From contig JAGTJM010000026.1 in assembly GCA_020747015.1 (NCBI GenBank), positions 434,001 through 498,000 on the forward strand: a stretch of DNA of 64,000 nucleotides. Direction: 5' to 3'. Below are positions 51,010 through 63,540 of this stretch, piece after piece. The DNA comes from Pyrenochaeta sp. MPI-SDFR-AT-0127 (Eukaryota > Ascomycota > Dothideomycetes > Pleosporales > Cucurbitariaceae). Made by a program: the position numbers and the translations under genes. The notes beneath the pieces were generated by a model that saw nothing but the letters and a program-made list of their open reading frames with translations, ran no database searches and had not been told where the DNA came from. Every line of letters begins with the position of its first letter. Position 1 is the stretch's first letter.

Positions 51010-52133
51010 TCAATTGGCCCTGTTCAGGTTCACGGTGACATTCTGGCCCATCTGAGTGAATTCCTGAACCAGCCACATTTGCACAGCGCGTACCAAATTA
51101 AAAGGATCGCCAACCCTAACAAAGTGTGCTGTTCTCTCACAATCGATGTAATCGATGGAGATAGCAGTTAAAGAGCGACATTCAAGCAGCGCCCTCAAGT
51201 TGTACTTTTCGACTACATCCGGTAGTCGCATGACACGACGCTCCTTGGCGCGTATCGGTTCGTTCGCCTCAATCGCTATCATCTGTCGCTCGCTAAAGGC
51301 AGAAGCTGTGATACCGGCAGTGTGTATCGTGAAGGAAATCTGGCGCAGATTGGGAAGATGTGCTGCCATTTGTAAGTACGGATTGTGTGGGCGACTTTGT
51401 TGTACACCACTGAACCAGTGGAATCCAGGAAACCGGAGCATTGTGACTGCCAGGTATATCTGAGGGAGAACCTCTGAGCCAAACATCGGGCCTGCGAAAT
51501 GTATGTCTGCAGTGGATGCAACGCTGAAAACCAAGCCTCGGACATAGGGCAAGACAACATTGTACCACTGGCTTTGGTTATTGGGGTCAAACGCCACCCC
51601 CTTCAGAAATGCTGGAAAATTTGGGTCCGCATTCGAGTTTTCTCGTTCGTCCGCGATATGAACAATTACAGGACCTGTCAAGACGTATCGATCAGTACTA
51701 TATACTAGCTTTAAAACTATGTGCAACCTACCGGAAGCTAGAAGTGTCTGCAGAGCTGATGGCGATTTGGCGGTTACATCGCCATCTTGGCTTCCAAGAC
51801 CAACAGTAACACCATCCCTCATGCCATTGGTGTAAATTTGTCGCGCTATTATACGACCATTAGTATTTTGATGGGGCTGTGAGCCCAGGGTGGCTTGTTC
51901 GGAGCTTCTGTGTGGTGTCCGACAATGCTGATGGGTATAGTGGTTAGTATACGGGGGAGACGACTATGTCAGAGTATAGTGACTTACATCAGAGCTCTGA
52001 GGAGAGCTGTTGAATGGCGCTGCCGTGATATTAGCAGTAGCTAAGGAGAAGTAGTCAGGAGCTGCTGCCCACCATCATTGTTGGAAGCTCTCGGGCGACG
52101 AGAGGCGTTGTTTTGGCCCGATATTGAGCTCAT
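51010..52133 (-). CDS. Hypothetical protein, four exons
   Basis: Exons 52133-52073, 52019-51988, 51927-51732 and 51674-51010 stay in phase and give 317 aa. The introns are 53, 60 and 57 bp, all GT-AG; the third contains no in-frame stop, so retaining it would also give a protein. The first 65 residues are polar and Ser/Asn/Gln-rich. The rest is a globular, leucine-containing region with 'HLPNLRQISFTIHT' and 'LLECRSLTAISIDYIDCE', which recalls the C-terminal part of Pleosporales F-box-like or LPxELR proteins. No catalytic motif, signal peptide or membrane segment is visible. I do not recognise the family. The position downstream of the ABC transporter gives no functional hint. Confidence 0.55.
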
Positions 52134-52843
52134 GGTTGTGATTTTATGAGTGGAATTGTAGAATCGATCGTGGGGGGATTTTGGTAGATGTTATGAACTC
52201 GTGGATAGTATAGCAAAGAATCTGTTGTGTCTTGACTATTGTGAAGATTCAATTGTCGGCTGTTTCGTTGAAGTACGATTTGCAAGTAGTGCAAGTTGAA
52301 GATAATGCAATGGAAGACTGAAAATCGGTGAGCGAAATTTTGGATTCCTTAAATATTCTCTGTGCGCCGCTAAGAAGGTTCACGTGCTCTGCTTTGACAG
52401 TGAAAGGGGGTCATGCACGGGGTAGGAGCGTTCATCTAAAATAGGCAGAACAGCAGAAAAGCCTGTGGGCTTAGCACGCAGCGATCACACCCACAAAAAT
52501 ACTATTTTCAAGAGGAACATTGGAGAAGCATTATTCAGGCAAGTAGGATACATGGGTAGAGCGGAGACTAGGTTGGAACAACGAGAACGACGAGAACGGC
52601 AAGACAACGGCTTGATAACATCTTTAATGCCCCACTAAATTCTCTGCCCAAACCAGGTGAGTGCTCTAGAAGCTATGCGTCGTTGAAGGGGATGTTCTAG
52701 GGCGCTCTGATCCATTGAGACATGATCAAAAGTTTGAGTAGGATGAACAGAGCCTGCGAATAGTTAATAACAGTGCTTCGTCGATAGGGTAATTTTCGAG
52801 TGATTGACCAGATGCAGTCAACAGTTGTCCCAAGTCTTCTGGA
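52134..52843. other. Intergenic, no feature seen
   Basis: Upstream region of the 51010-52133 gene and downstream of the next minus-strand gene. No coding sequence or repeat recognised. Confidence 0.5.
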
Positions 52844-53608
52844 TTAGACAATTTTGATCCTTTCAACAGAGAAGACGAACACAACCAAGTCGCAATGCCC
52901 TTCCTTTCCTGTGAACTGTACCTGTCGTTTGTTTACCCCCTTGAGCTCGTTCGAGATTGCATAGCTCCAATTTGCCATGACCCACTCTGCAAGGGCTTTG
53001 AACACGCCAATATAAATTGCCTGCCCCGATAACACCCTGCATTGCATTCTTAGCCTCTGAAGATGCGGAAAGCGGTGGAAAGTCGACAAGCCCCACTTCC
53101 CGGCTAATCTCTCGACGTTGATGCCAACGTCTGCAGCGGATTGTGTTGTGCTTGTGGGGTGGACGATATATTCCGAGGAGACGGCGCGGAGGAAGTCAGT
53201 GTCTAGTGTGATGGAGAGATCTTGGAGCGCATGGAAAGGTCGTATGAAACCGAGTTCTAGGACGTGTACGTTAGGCCGCTGTGGAGAGGTTGAGAACATA
53301 GGGCAGACGAGCTTTCGGACGCGATGCCATGCACTGGGCGGGAGGGCAGACAGAATAGCCTTGAAGTATTGAAGATCTGCGCCAGACTCAAGGACAAATT
53401 TGGTTTCCTGCATGACAAGCAGAACGAGCTCGGTATAAATCTGCTTGTTCACATACGCGATGCCTGGGAGGCCTGCCAAGAATTGATGGCGTCCAGGACT
53501 ACCAACCAGTTGTATTGGAAGGTGGTCTCGCATGGGCTTGATCTCGCTTGGGAAGCTGGGAACGAGGTAGGTGTAGATGTGGTTTCGTAATTCCCCCGGA
53601 AGCGACAT
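52844..53608 (-). CDS. LPGELRNHIY-type (2EXR/F-box-like) protein
   Basis: 254 aa, intronless, from Met 53608 with the family motif at once: 'MSLPGELRNHIYTYLVP'. This 'LPxELRNxIYxyL' opening marks a large fungal family related to F-box or 2EXR proteins, very expanded in Pleosporales. A 'NKQIYTE' element at about residue 55 is also typical. The remainder ('FHALQDLSITLD', then 'HRFPHLQRLRM') matches the usual C-terminal layout. Function of the family is unknown; a protein-interaction role is often assumed. Length is within the usual 200-350 aa. The broken gene at 2068-3030 has a related opening. Confidence 0.65.
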   Translation of the reverse strand: MSLPGELRNHIYTYLVPSFPSEIKPMRDHLPIQLVGSPGRHQFLAGLPGIAYVNKQIYTELVLLVMQETKFVLESGADLQYFKAILSALPPSAWHRVRKLVCPMFSTSPQRPNVHVLELGFIRPFHALQDLSITLDTDFLRAVSSEYIVHPTSTTQSAADVGINVERLAGKWGLSTFHRFPHLQRLRMQCRVLSGQAIYIGVFKALAEWVMANWSYAISNELKGVNKRQVQFTGKEGHCDLVVFVFSVERIKIV

Positions 53609-54577
53609 AATGCTAATGTTTCTGGTTGAGTTGATGGGGAATTGAATGTGGTTAACAGCAAGAGTAAGAACTGTGGCGGGATTCAGTCTGTCAAGAGAAA
53701 GGAAAAGTTGAAGAACGCTTGGAGCTTAAGAAGTGTTGGATCATAAAGCTTTTTGTGAAAGGGTTGAGATTGTGAATGATTTTTTCTTCTTCTCCCAAGC
53801 AACAGCAAGACCAGGAATACTTCGAATGACCTTGCGTTCCATACCGTTACTTGCGAAGGCAGGGTAGTGAAAGTTCAGGACTTGTCAACGGTGCATGAAT
53901 GAATCCAGGTCGCCAAGTCTTCGTAAGCTGGTCGGGAACTTCCATTTTTCAAACATGGTTACTATGGACTAGATCTCCAACTCGGAGAGTCGAATTTGTG
54001 CTGTACTAGCTTGACGCTTCTCTAGTCACTCTGAATGAACTCTTCACTGAACCAAGAGCTACCTAGGGAGATACTAATGTTTTACAAGCCATCAATGGCC
54101 GTGTACGTCGGTCCTTGATCATGACTCGATGTCACGGAACATTTTCGTTCATGACCATTTTGCGTTACAGTTTTTGCGTTGCTGAAGAAAAGTCAAATTC
54201 CGGTTCGTCTGAAAGTGAATGAGACATGACCTGAAGTTGAGCCATGGGGCTTAATTTAGCGGCTGACGTAATGACCGCCGAGCAGGTCGAAAGCGACGCG
54301 ACACCTGGCAACGCCGAATCGTAAGCCCAGACCTCGAATGGAAACAGCCGTCTCACAGCCAGCATTGGCATTGAAGACATAATGGTCTACACTGTGCCCT
54401 CTTTCTCCTCTCACCTTGATCATGGCTAATTGCGCTTGCTGCTTTTCTTGCTAACGCAGCCTTTCTCGTAATTTCGTCGCATTCCAGGGGGTTCGCGTTT
54501 GCACTTTCAACATACCAGTACTTCGGACTTGACAGCACTCGATAAGGACTGCCCTGTGCAGGATAGCAACGATTGCG
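53609..54577. other. Divergent intergenic region
   Basis: Separates the minus-strand 52844-53608 gene from the plus-strand MFS gene and should hold both promoters. No gene, repeat or specific site recognised. Confidence 0.5.
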
Positions 54578-56234
54578 ATGGCCGCGCAATCTTCATTGCG
54601 TGAGTCTCCTGAAGAAGGAGCACCTTTCCTCTCACCCATCGACTCCGCCTCGCTGCCAATCGTTGCGCCGCAGAAGAAGAAACCATGGGTTCTTCTGGTC
54701 GCCCTTGTCTTCGCCCTGGTGGCCATTATCGACGTAGGCGCATTCCTTGCCGACCCTCCCAGAACCCGCGTATACGAGTCGAATCTCTGTCTCATCTACT
54801 ACCGCGAACACGATCCCTCGGCCATCGGTGCCGATGGAAACGTGCCAGAGAAGCTATGCAAGATCGACGAGGTGCAGCAGAAGATGGCCATGATATTTGG
54901 CTGGCAGGACATGTTCGACGCGATCCCTAGTATCATTTTGGCTGTGCCTTTTGGGATACTGGCAGATAAAATTGGAAGGAAGTGGATTTTCACGGCCAGC
55001 TTGATGGGCTTGCAACTCAGCTCTGCCTGGGTGCTGATGATTTGTGAGTCCATTGAGACAACGAAGAAAAACGAGAGGTGCTGACATCTGTTCAGGCTAC
55101 GTCAAGACTTTACCGCTTCAACTGACCTGGCTCTCCTCAGCTTTCTTCTGCATCGGTGGTGGACCCGTGGTAGCCATGGCTATTGGCTTGACCATGATCT
55201 CAGACATTGCGCCGCCTGAGAAACGAACTACGATATTTCTCTACTTGTCGGCTTCTGTACTTATAGCAGAGATGATAGCACCCATCATGGCAGCGCGACT
55301 CATGGAGCACGGGGACTGGCTGCCGCTGCTATTGGCGCTAGGAATCCAGCAAGTGGGCATATGCATTGCCTTCTTCTTCCCGGAAACTCTGCATTTGCGC
55401 GACCTACCAGAACCAAAAGATCGCGAGGACGACCAAAGCATAGAGCTTCAGCCAATGGGCGGACATTTCACTCTCAAGGCACAAGTCCGGAATTTCCAAA
55501 CCGCATTCCATTTTCTCAAGAGCGACAGGACATTGGTTTTGGTTGTGACTACGTTCTTGGCCAACAGATTAGGACGACAGGCTATTACCCTCCTCATTCG
55601 CTACGCTTCGAAGCGCTACAGCTGGGAGATCAAGAAAGCGGCCTACCTACTCTCCTTTCGTGCTGCTACTAACCTTGTCGCTATCACTGTCTTCATCCCA
55701 CTCACCAATTTATTACTACTCAAAAAGCTCAACCTTCCTGCGCATAGCGCTGACCTTTGGATCGCTCGGGGCTCGATCATATTGACCACCTTGTCCTTCT
55801 TCATCATGGGCATCGCTGCATATCCTGCACTGCTTGTTCTTGGCCTTCTTGTATACAACATGGGCACTGGTTATAACGCCGCCATGCGCTCCGTATCCAT
55901 CCACATCGTGGGTGGGCAGTCAAGCCCCGACGTTGGCAAACTCATGAGTACTATCGCCATCGCCGAGAGCATTGGCGCCATGGTTGCTGGGCCTCTGCTG
56001 AACGAGATATTCCAATTGGCAATGAACCTAGGCAGTATGTGGCTAGGCCTCCCATATCTGGCCGCTATGGTCGTTTTTGCGGCTATGACGGTCGTTACTT
56101 TCATGATAAGTGTCAAAGATAAGGACATTGCATATGTTGAGGTGCATAGTGATGAGGAGGATGTTTGGGAAGAGGAAGGGAGAGCGAGCACTTCGGCACT
56201 TGAAAGAGACCTGGCACCCAGACATGCACCCTGA
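54578..56234 (+). CDS. Major facilitator superfamily transporter
   Basis: Two exons, 54578-55043 and 55096-56234, give 534 aa; the 52-bp intron restores the frame exactly within a membrane segment. A cytosolic N-terminus is followed by TM1 ('VLLVALVFALVAIIDVGAFL', about residues 40-60), a 45-residue outer loop with two Cys, then TM2 and the MFS motif A 'GILADKIGRKW'. About twelve membrane segments are visible with a central loop at about residues 260-295, and the tail is acidic ('HSDEEDVWEEE'). Known family role: proton-coupled transport of small molecules. This type, with a long first loop and 'PPEKRTTIF' after TM4, is common near fungal secondary-metabolite genes, but the substrate is unknown. 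It lies 14 kb from the NRPS start, so a shared pathway is uncertain. Confidence 0.85.
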
Positions 56235-56733
56235 GAGTCCAAAGACGAGATCAGAGTACCTCCAAATGATACAACTACTAGCAAAGAATCTTGTCACCGA
56301 CTAAATGCCGTTTGCGCAATTCTCATGATGGCTTGAATGTGCTTCCAGAACGAAGAGTGCAGAGCTGCACCATTGAGATTTTCAACGCTGCTTAATACCA
56401 TATGCAGCTTACAAAAATCAGAAGTGGAAGGCTCCTGTCCGCGCCAATTTGTAGAGGTTCGCTGGTACGTCACGACTATTCGGGTCGTGATGACCTACTC
56501 CTCCATGAAGAAGGCACGATAAATAGCAAGTCTCCCTTGCAATGGAGCAGCTGTCGAGATAACGTTTCGGATTTGTCTGCGTGTGCTTCGTCTCTTACCA
56601 CACGGCCTCGTGTGCTTCCATTAGTTTTTTTCACCACCTGTTTGCCAATTACACAATAGCAGAGCTTGCTACGTTCAATCCACCATCTTGCCACTCTACT
56701 TCAGCTGCCACTAATCCTATCCTCGACGTTCAG
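56235..56733. other. Intergenic, upstream of the disordered-protein gene
   Basis: Contains the MFS 3' flank and the promoter or leader of the next gene. The next frame is open back to 56581 but has no ATG before 56734. Confidence 0.5.
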
Positions 56734-59700
56734 ATGCTGGCAAGGGCATCTAGCGATGCAGGCACCCGCCTTCGCCGCTCTAAATCCACGTCGACCGTCC
56801 ACAGACAACTGCCTCTAATATCAGAGCCTTTCAACCCAAATATGGCACGACAACATGCTTTGGTTGCTGCGACCACCGCTTTCGCCCGAGCGCAGGTTCA
56901 TGACGCGGCAGGGTACAAGACTAAGCGTAGTTCCGAAATACGAAGGTCCAAAAGTAATGCTAGTAGAAAGTCTCTCACATCCCAGGGCAGCCATTTCCCT
57001 GCGCGTGAGCCAAGTGTCCGATCTTCGCAGCCCCTGAAGACTGAGCAGAGCATCAGCTCTCACCGTCAATTCCAAGGGCCTCTCATAGATACAGAGCAAT
57101 TTCCGCCGTTCTACCCTACTCCAAGTAGTGGCAGGCCTTCATCAGCCCCGCGACCATTGTCAGCACAACCTTCAATCACTTTCGGCGGACATGGTCTGCC
57201 CAGGTCTCACTCGAAGCAACAGCGTCAGAGTGCCCCCTCGTCGGTTGCCTCGCTACAGATCCGGAAAGCGCGTTCCATGTACTATGCAAGCAGCATTCAG
57301 ACTGGGTCTCCTATCGCCCGTCCACCAGCGAAGTATCTTACCACTCCCGCGCCAAGTAGTGATAGCCCTGCTTTGGAATCTCTACCTACGCTTCGAGCAC
57401 CTCGAACACCAGGTCCGTCACCACTTGCAGGCCCTCGATTACCTGTTACTATTCAGCCTGATGGGTCGGTAGACAAGGCGCGCGATACATACCTACAGAG
57501 CTTTCAGCAGAAGACAGTGAAGCATAAGCCATCTGCTCTCCTTGCACCTTTCAAGAAACGACAAGAAAAAGCGAAGCAGAAAGGAAATGGAGCTACTTTC
57601 GCGATTTCCATCTCTTCGAGTGACCAGCAGATGTACGATAGATCGACAGCAGATAATCAGATCAACGAGTTCCACACACAGCCCGTGCCGAAGGAGAAGC
57701 GATCATTTTCTGGCTCACTGAAGAGCAGATTTAAGAAAGTATTCAGGCGTGCGTCGAAAAAATTGCCCTACCTACCGGTTCAGCAAATTGGTGCAACGCG
57801 TGACTACTTCAATACGGACCATCTGAATTTGCCTGACACGGAAAACATTCATGCAATACCAAGTCCTGATGAGGAAACATTACGGCGAGCTCGCTCACGC
57901 ACCCCATCACTTGATGGCAGCATTCCGGCTTTTATTCGATCTGGATCTCGCACAAGCAGTAACGGAAGTGCTCGAAGCAACACAAGTAACCGCAGTTTGC
58001 ATAGTGAGACTCACATAACCCATGCGTCTGCATCGCGGGTGACAAGCTGGGGGACGACTTCTACTGGAGACACGCTGACACAACGGGCCATTAAGCGCTT
58101 GACCGTCATTCACGAAGCCAAAGACAGTATAGGAAGTGAAGCGGACCATGTTGCGTCGATAATGCCACAGAAGAAGCCGCTTCCCTTCCCAGTTCTCTCC
58201 GCATTCCGCGAACCCATGTCTATGAACAGTCTCGTACAGGAATCTTTGACGCCTGTAGACCCGAAACGTGTCTTCTCGGCGCTGATGCGCGAAATTGGAA
58301 CATCGAAAATTTCGCAACTCCCCTCAAGTCGGCTTGACCGTACACCAGGTGCAGAGAGCGATGTATTTGAATCGAGTGAAACAAAAGCACTTGACCTGCA
58401 GGGCAGGGAGCCGCCCTCGAGCAACGGTCGAGACTTTCGGCCTAACATGGGCAGCGACCAGCGACCACCATCACGGAGACCTCCGAGTACGGTAGCCCAG
58501 AGTGTGCAGAGCAAATCTAGCACGATCAAGTCTCTGGGAAAAGTGATCAGATCCTCTATTCGCGCAGTGACACCTGCAGAGAAGCTGTCTTCGCCGTCTT
58601 CTGAACGCACAGGGAGTGTACGTGGTGCAGTGCGCGTTCCGAGAGATGATATTGATACACCTTCATCAACCGCCACCACTGTATCTGATGGGAGCGATGA
58701 AAGCAGTGAATACGCTGGCCTTGAATATAATAGACTAACTCGTGTGAAGTGAGTGCGATGCCCTTGGTGGTTCCTATCAAATTAACGTGCAATTGTAGCA
58801 ACTCCCTGGAACTTGCATACCCACCAACGTCATTCACGCCATCAGCAGCTCAAATTGAAAAGCGAGTAGAAAGAGCCAACTATAGGTGGAAGTCCACACT
58901 CGAAGAGATTAACAAGCCTCAGTTCCCACGCGAGACTGACCGAACTTACAATATCTCCAACTTCACCCAGGAAACTACATCCTATGGTGTCTCCGATGAT
59001 ACCGTTGATGATACTGAGCCTTCACCTGCTGGATTTTATGTACTTAACGGGCCAGCTAACCATCAAGTCGCAGCTTCAGAATTGCACTCAGCTTCGCCTG
59101 GGCCTCGCCCAATGATGTCGCCATTGTCTCCAAGCATATATTCGCGGAACACTGATGGCATGAGTATTCTGCCAAATGACAGTATGATATCTCTCCCTAG
59201 GCCAGTGGAGAATCAACACGCAAACGATGCAGGCTCAGCTGTGATTTTAGAGAGCCATTCGGTCCGAAGTTACGTTATTGGCACTCCGTCTCCTCGCCGT
59301 CCAGACTCGACACGTACCAGTCGAGATTGGAAGGCTTGGCTGTCGCACGAAATCTCTGGAATGGAGTACACGAACCAAGAGGACCTCAGAATTCATGCGC
59401 GATACGCGCCAACGCCAACCCAACATTTGGATGATATAACACGCACTTCGCACATTGAAAACGACGACACAACTGTGATCTTGCACCAATATCCCAACAA
59501 GACTACCTCGGTTCTGATTACCGAAACTCCAATAATGGCAGATGCTTCCAAGGCTGCAGAGCAACTCACGCCCCAAAACCAGTCCAAGCATGATGAGCCT
59601 AGCCTGGACGAAACTGCCTCCTCGGTGTTGGAGTTCGAGTCCCATCAAGACACCTGTAAAGAAGTCTCTCCCACCTGCACACCGCCCCTGCGAGCTCCTG

Positions 59701-60683
59701 GAGAAGTCCGACGTCCTAGTTTGAAATACCCACAGGGTCCGACGCCTCTTTCAAACAAGCAGCGTGTGGCTTCCCCACCTAGCTGCTCTAGATCTGCGAC
59801 GCAATCGGTTCTGGAAACCCCAAGAGCGTCGCGAATGAACGATCGTTTCCCGTTTATTGACACCGGACGACGGTCTAGCAGCAACAGCGTGAAGTCATCC
59901 CGCCATTCAAAGTCGCCCCCTGAAAGTATTGCGTCACTGAAGTCGTCAAAAGCGAGCCTCAGTCCCAAAATATACTCTGATTTTTTGTCTCCGACTACAG
60001 ACCAAACTGCGCAGTGGGTGCCTAACACTACTTTGAAAAGAAGCGACGCGCAGCACAAACGAAAGGAAAACTGGGGACCATCCTCTTCTAGCGACAGCAG
60101 CAAGCCAAATAGCTCACCGGCGGTTCTTGGATCTCGGCCTCAAGCTTTACAAACACTATCCTCGGCCACTTTGAATCGCAACACTTGTAAAATGGGTCAG
60201 CATGTGAGCAATACTCCTGAGCTCGAGCATCTCAAGAATAACCCAAGCTCTAATATCACGACTGTACGCCCCCAAGTGCGTGCCACGCTGCGACCAATAT
60301 CCCCGGAGAAACTCAGCCGCCGCCCGAAGAGTGCCTTCGACCTACGCGAAACCACTTTGCGTTATCCGGCAAAAATGACAGTAAGGTCAACCACCATGAA
60401 GACGAGTACGGCCTCCGAACGCCCATACTCAGAGCTATATCTTCCAGGCTTGAAACTCAGGACTTCATCGAACTCATTGGTCCTCGACAAGGAGCCAAAC
60501 CCTAGCACAGAGGAGCAAGTTATTGACAGCATGCTTCATGGTGAGCACAGCGTTAGTGTTACTCCAGGACAGCGAATGGTCGACCGTTTTTTAAAGGAGA
60601 GAAAGAGCACAACTATGCTTGACGGAGCAAAGATGAGGGGAGGTTTGAAGTTGACTAGGGAGGATACACCTGCGTTCCTATGA
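56734..60683 (+). CDS. Large Ser-rich disordered protein of unknown function
   Basis: Exons 56734-58748 and 58799-60683 (50-bp intron, acceptor ATTGTAG) give 1,299 aa. Start at ATG 56734 ('MLARASSDAGTRLRRSKSTS'); the frame extends upstream but lacks an ATG. The protein is dominated by Ser, Thr, Pro, Arg and Lys and is probably largely disordered. Notable are many basic-Ser phosphorylation-like sites ('RRSKSTS', 'RSKSNASRKS'), a basic block near residue 330-350 ('SLKSRFKKVFRRASKKL'), and a short helical segment just after the splice junction ('IEKRVERANYRWKSTLEEI', about 690-710) that looks like the most structured part. No enzyme domain, membrane segment or signal peptide is visible. A scaffold or cell-cortex protein under kinase control would fit, but that is speculation. 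Confidence 0.7.
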
Positions 60684-60959
60684 TATGCGGATAGCTTTTC
60701 GAATGAAGACTGAGCCCAAAGGATAATAAAGTATTGATAATCGCACCTCACGGTAATGATTGAGACGGGTTCAGACAATACAACGCTGCTTCTTTTGAGC
60801 TGGATGTAGTCTTGGATAGCTAACATAAGTTGCGTCTGGTTTAATCTGTTGACATGAGGTCAGACGAAATGCTGATGGTTTGGTTTACTATATGGCACAG
60901 CAAATATGGCTAGTATTGTGTAATGGCATAGCATCAATCAGACTTGGGAACAAACAAAT

Positions 60960-63540
60960 AATTTACTTGATTTGACTTAATTTATTTGAATAATTATAAA
61001 TTAAATTAAGTAATAAATAAAGGTATTATTTAATTTAGAAGTTTAATTTAATTTAATTATTTTAACTAATTATAGGCTATATCTTATATAAATTAGTAGA
61101 AATCCTATAATAATTCTTTAGTATTAAGGTTTTTTAGCTTAGTTATTAGGTTATTTATATTAATATTTTATTCTATCCTAACTTTAATTACGTTATTTAC
61201 TATCTATAATAACTATCCTCTTACCTATATCTATTATATTTTAGTATCTTCTACTTATATTATACCTTCTTATAAATTAAAATACGTTACTATACCTCTA
61301 AACTACTATAATAAACGCTAGAGAATCTTTAGAGGTAGTACCTTATAACTTATTAATATTAATACCTTATAATTAGATATTAATATCCTATAACCTACTA
61401 ATCTTAACGCCTTACGCCCTATTAATATAGAGGACTCTCTACCTAGGTTACCCCTATATATATCTCTACGTTAAGCTCTAGTAGTCGCTACTAGCTAGGC
61501 TATAAAGCGTCTATCTATACCTATTAATCTAATCCTCCTTAAGTTATAAGTAGAAGATATAATTATCTTATCTATTAATAGCTCCTAAGCTACTACTAAG
61601 GTATAAACTAATATAATTAATAGTAGAGATAATACTAAAATAATAATAGAGTTTAATAAGTATATAGTTAATAACTTTAATAGTATTAACTAGGATTATC
61701 TAAAGTTATTTAGTAAGCTATATTATAGCTAGAAATATAAGAAAAGCTAGATCTATATATATAGCTATTATATCTACTTACTTAAAGATCCTTATAGGAT
61801 CTTTTAGATATATAAAGTATATTATAAAGCTAATATATATAATAAGAAGGCTATCTATAAAACTATAGTCTTAATCTTAAATACCCTTAAATATATAGCT
61901 CTTTTAAAGCCTAGCTATTACTATAATTATAAGGATAACCTTATTACTAATATATTACTATCTAGGTAATAATCCCTTAAGTTTATAGTTAATAATAGTC
62001 TTATACTTACGTAAGAGCTTATAAATAAGATAGGAAACTTTAATATATAAGGCTTTTAGTATATAGTAGTAAGCTAGCTTATTAATAATAACTATCTATT
62101 ATATAAGTTTAAAATACCTATATTTAAGGAGATAATTATATATATAAATCTAGAGGCTATAAATATACTATAGGTAAGTTATTATAGTATTACTAGTTAT
62201 ATAATAAGGCTCTATTATTACTTAGAGTTATAGATAGTTAGATAGCTATTATAATCTCTTAGTAAGATCTATATAAGCTTTAATAGTTAGATAACTAAGG
62301 GTAGTAAATAAGGATTCTTTAGTATTATAGCTTACTATACTAATAATAATAGTACTCTTAGAGATCTCCCTATTACCTTACTATAGCTTATAGGCTCTTA
62401 TACTAGTAAGAGGATAGCTAAGGTAGTTATAGAGACTCTTAATATATTTAGTATTAACTATAAGGCCTTTAATTATTATATTCTTAATAATATATATACT
62501 AATAATTATACTATTATATCTCTCGCCTAAACCTATAATTTTAATCCCCTCTATTATTACTTCTATTATATAGCCTATACCCTTAATCTTATTAGCTAGA
62601 TAATTATATTTAGCCTTAATAATACTATATATAATAATAGTAAGGAGAAGTTTAAGATTAAGGTATAGTATCTTAGGGAATAGTATAAAGAAGGACCTCT
62701 AAGTATTCTAGTTAATATTATTAACTATATTAGGATACCTATATAATATAATCTTTTTACTATAGTATAATATAATACTAATTACCTATTAATAATAGAT
62801 TATACGCTCTACCTTAAGCTTATTAGGCCTATTATTATTTATTAGAATAGCTTTTATAATACCTTTATATAAGTAGTTTAACTAAAAGATACTATTAATA
62901 AATATATAACTAATTATATTAATTACTAACTTAGGTATAATCTATATACTAAAGCTTATAGTAATAAAAAAGCTAATATACCTTTTTAGATAAGATCTAG
63001 TAGCCTATCTATAGTAGATTAGGTAGTTATAACTAAGTATATTAAAGTACTTAGGCCTTTAAAGGAGGTAATAAGTAGTCTTAAGGCGTATAGTAAGTTA
63101 GGTAGGTATAGTACTATATTTAAGATTATCCTATAGTTTAAGGCTATCCTTAAGGCTTAATAAAGTATCTTTAAGGCTTATAAAGATATTAATTTTAATA
63201 GTAATAATATACCTAAAGACTATCTCCTAATTAACCTACGCGTAGTATAGAATAAGCTTAACTTTTATTATAATAAGCTTAATACTTTACTAATATACTA
63301 TACTACCTATTACCTCTATCTATACTATAAAAACTATTATAATAATAGCTAGTATAATAAACCTAAATAGCTTATCTATAATAAGGCTAAGTTATAATTA
63401 CTATAGTTAAAATATAAACTAGAATAACCTACTCTAATCTAACTAAGAGCGCTATATATAAGTAGCCTATATAATTCTATTATAGTACTTATAAATACTA
63501 ATCTTAAGTAAAGTAGTAATTATTAAAAGGTAGAGTGTCC
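60960..63540 (+). mobile_element. RIP-destroyed hAT-family DNA transposon
   Basis: One plus-strand frame, about 61652-63519, still reads as a fungal hAT transposase although it is full of TAG/TAA stops. Recognisable blocks are: a BED-like zinc-finger region near 61660-61900 with Cys/His replaced by Tyr; the segment 'SFNS-stop-ITKGSK-stop-GFF' near 62280, where family members read SFDGWTTKGGKRGFF; 'LRDLPITLL' near 62355; 'NNIYTNNYT' near 62490 for the DNANNND-type block; 'YTLNLIS' near 62575; and a C-terminal part with 'VLRPLKEVISSLKAYSKLGR' near 63050. The stops sit where Trp or Gln is expected, as C-to-T and G-to-A changes would produce. Terminal inverted repeats and target duplication could not be located. 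The element is non-functional. Confidence 0.8.

Noticed and set aside
61561..63540. Retrotransposon gag/pol as the source of the AT-rich relic
   Set aside because: The readable frame fits hAT blocks in order, and no reverse transcriptase or integrase motif is visible.
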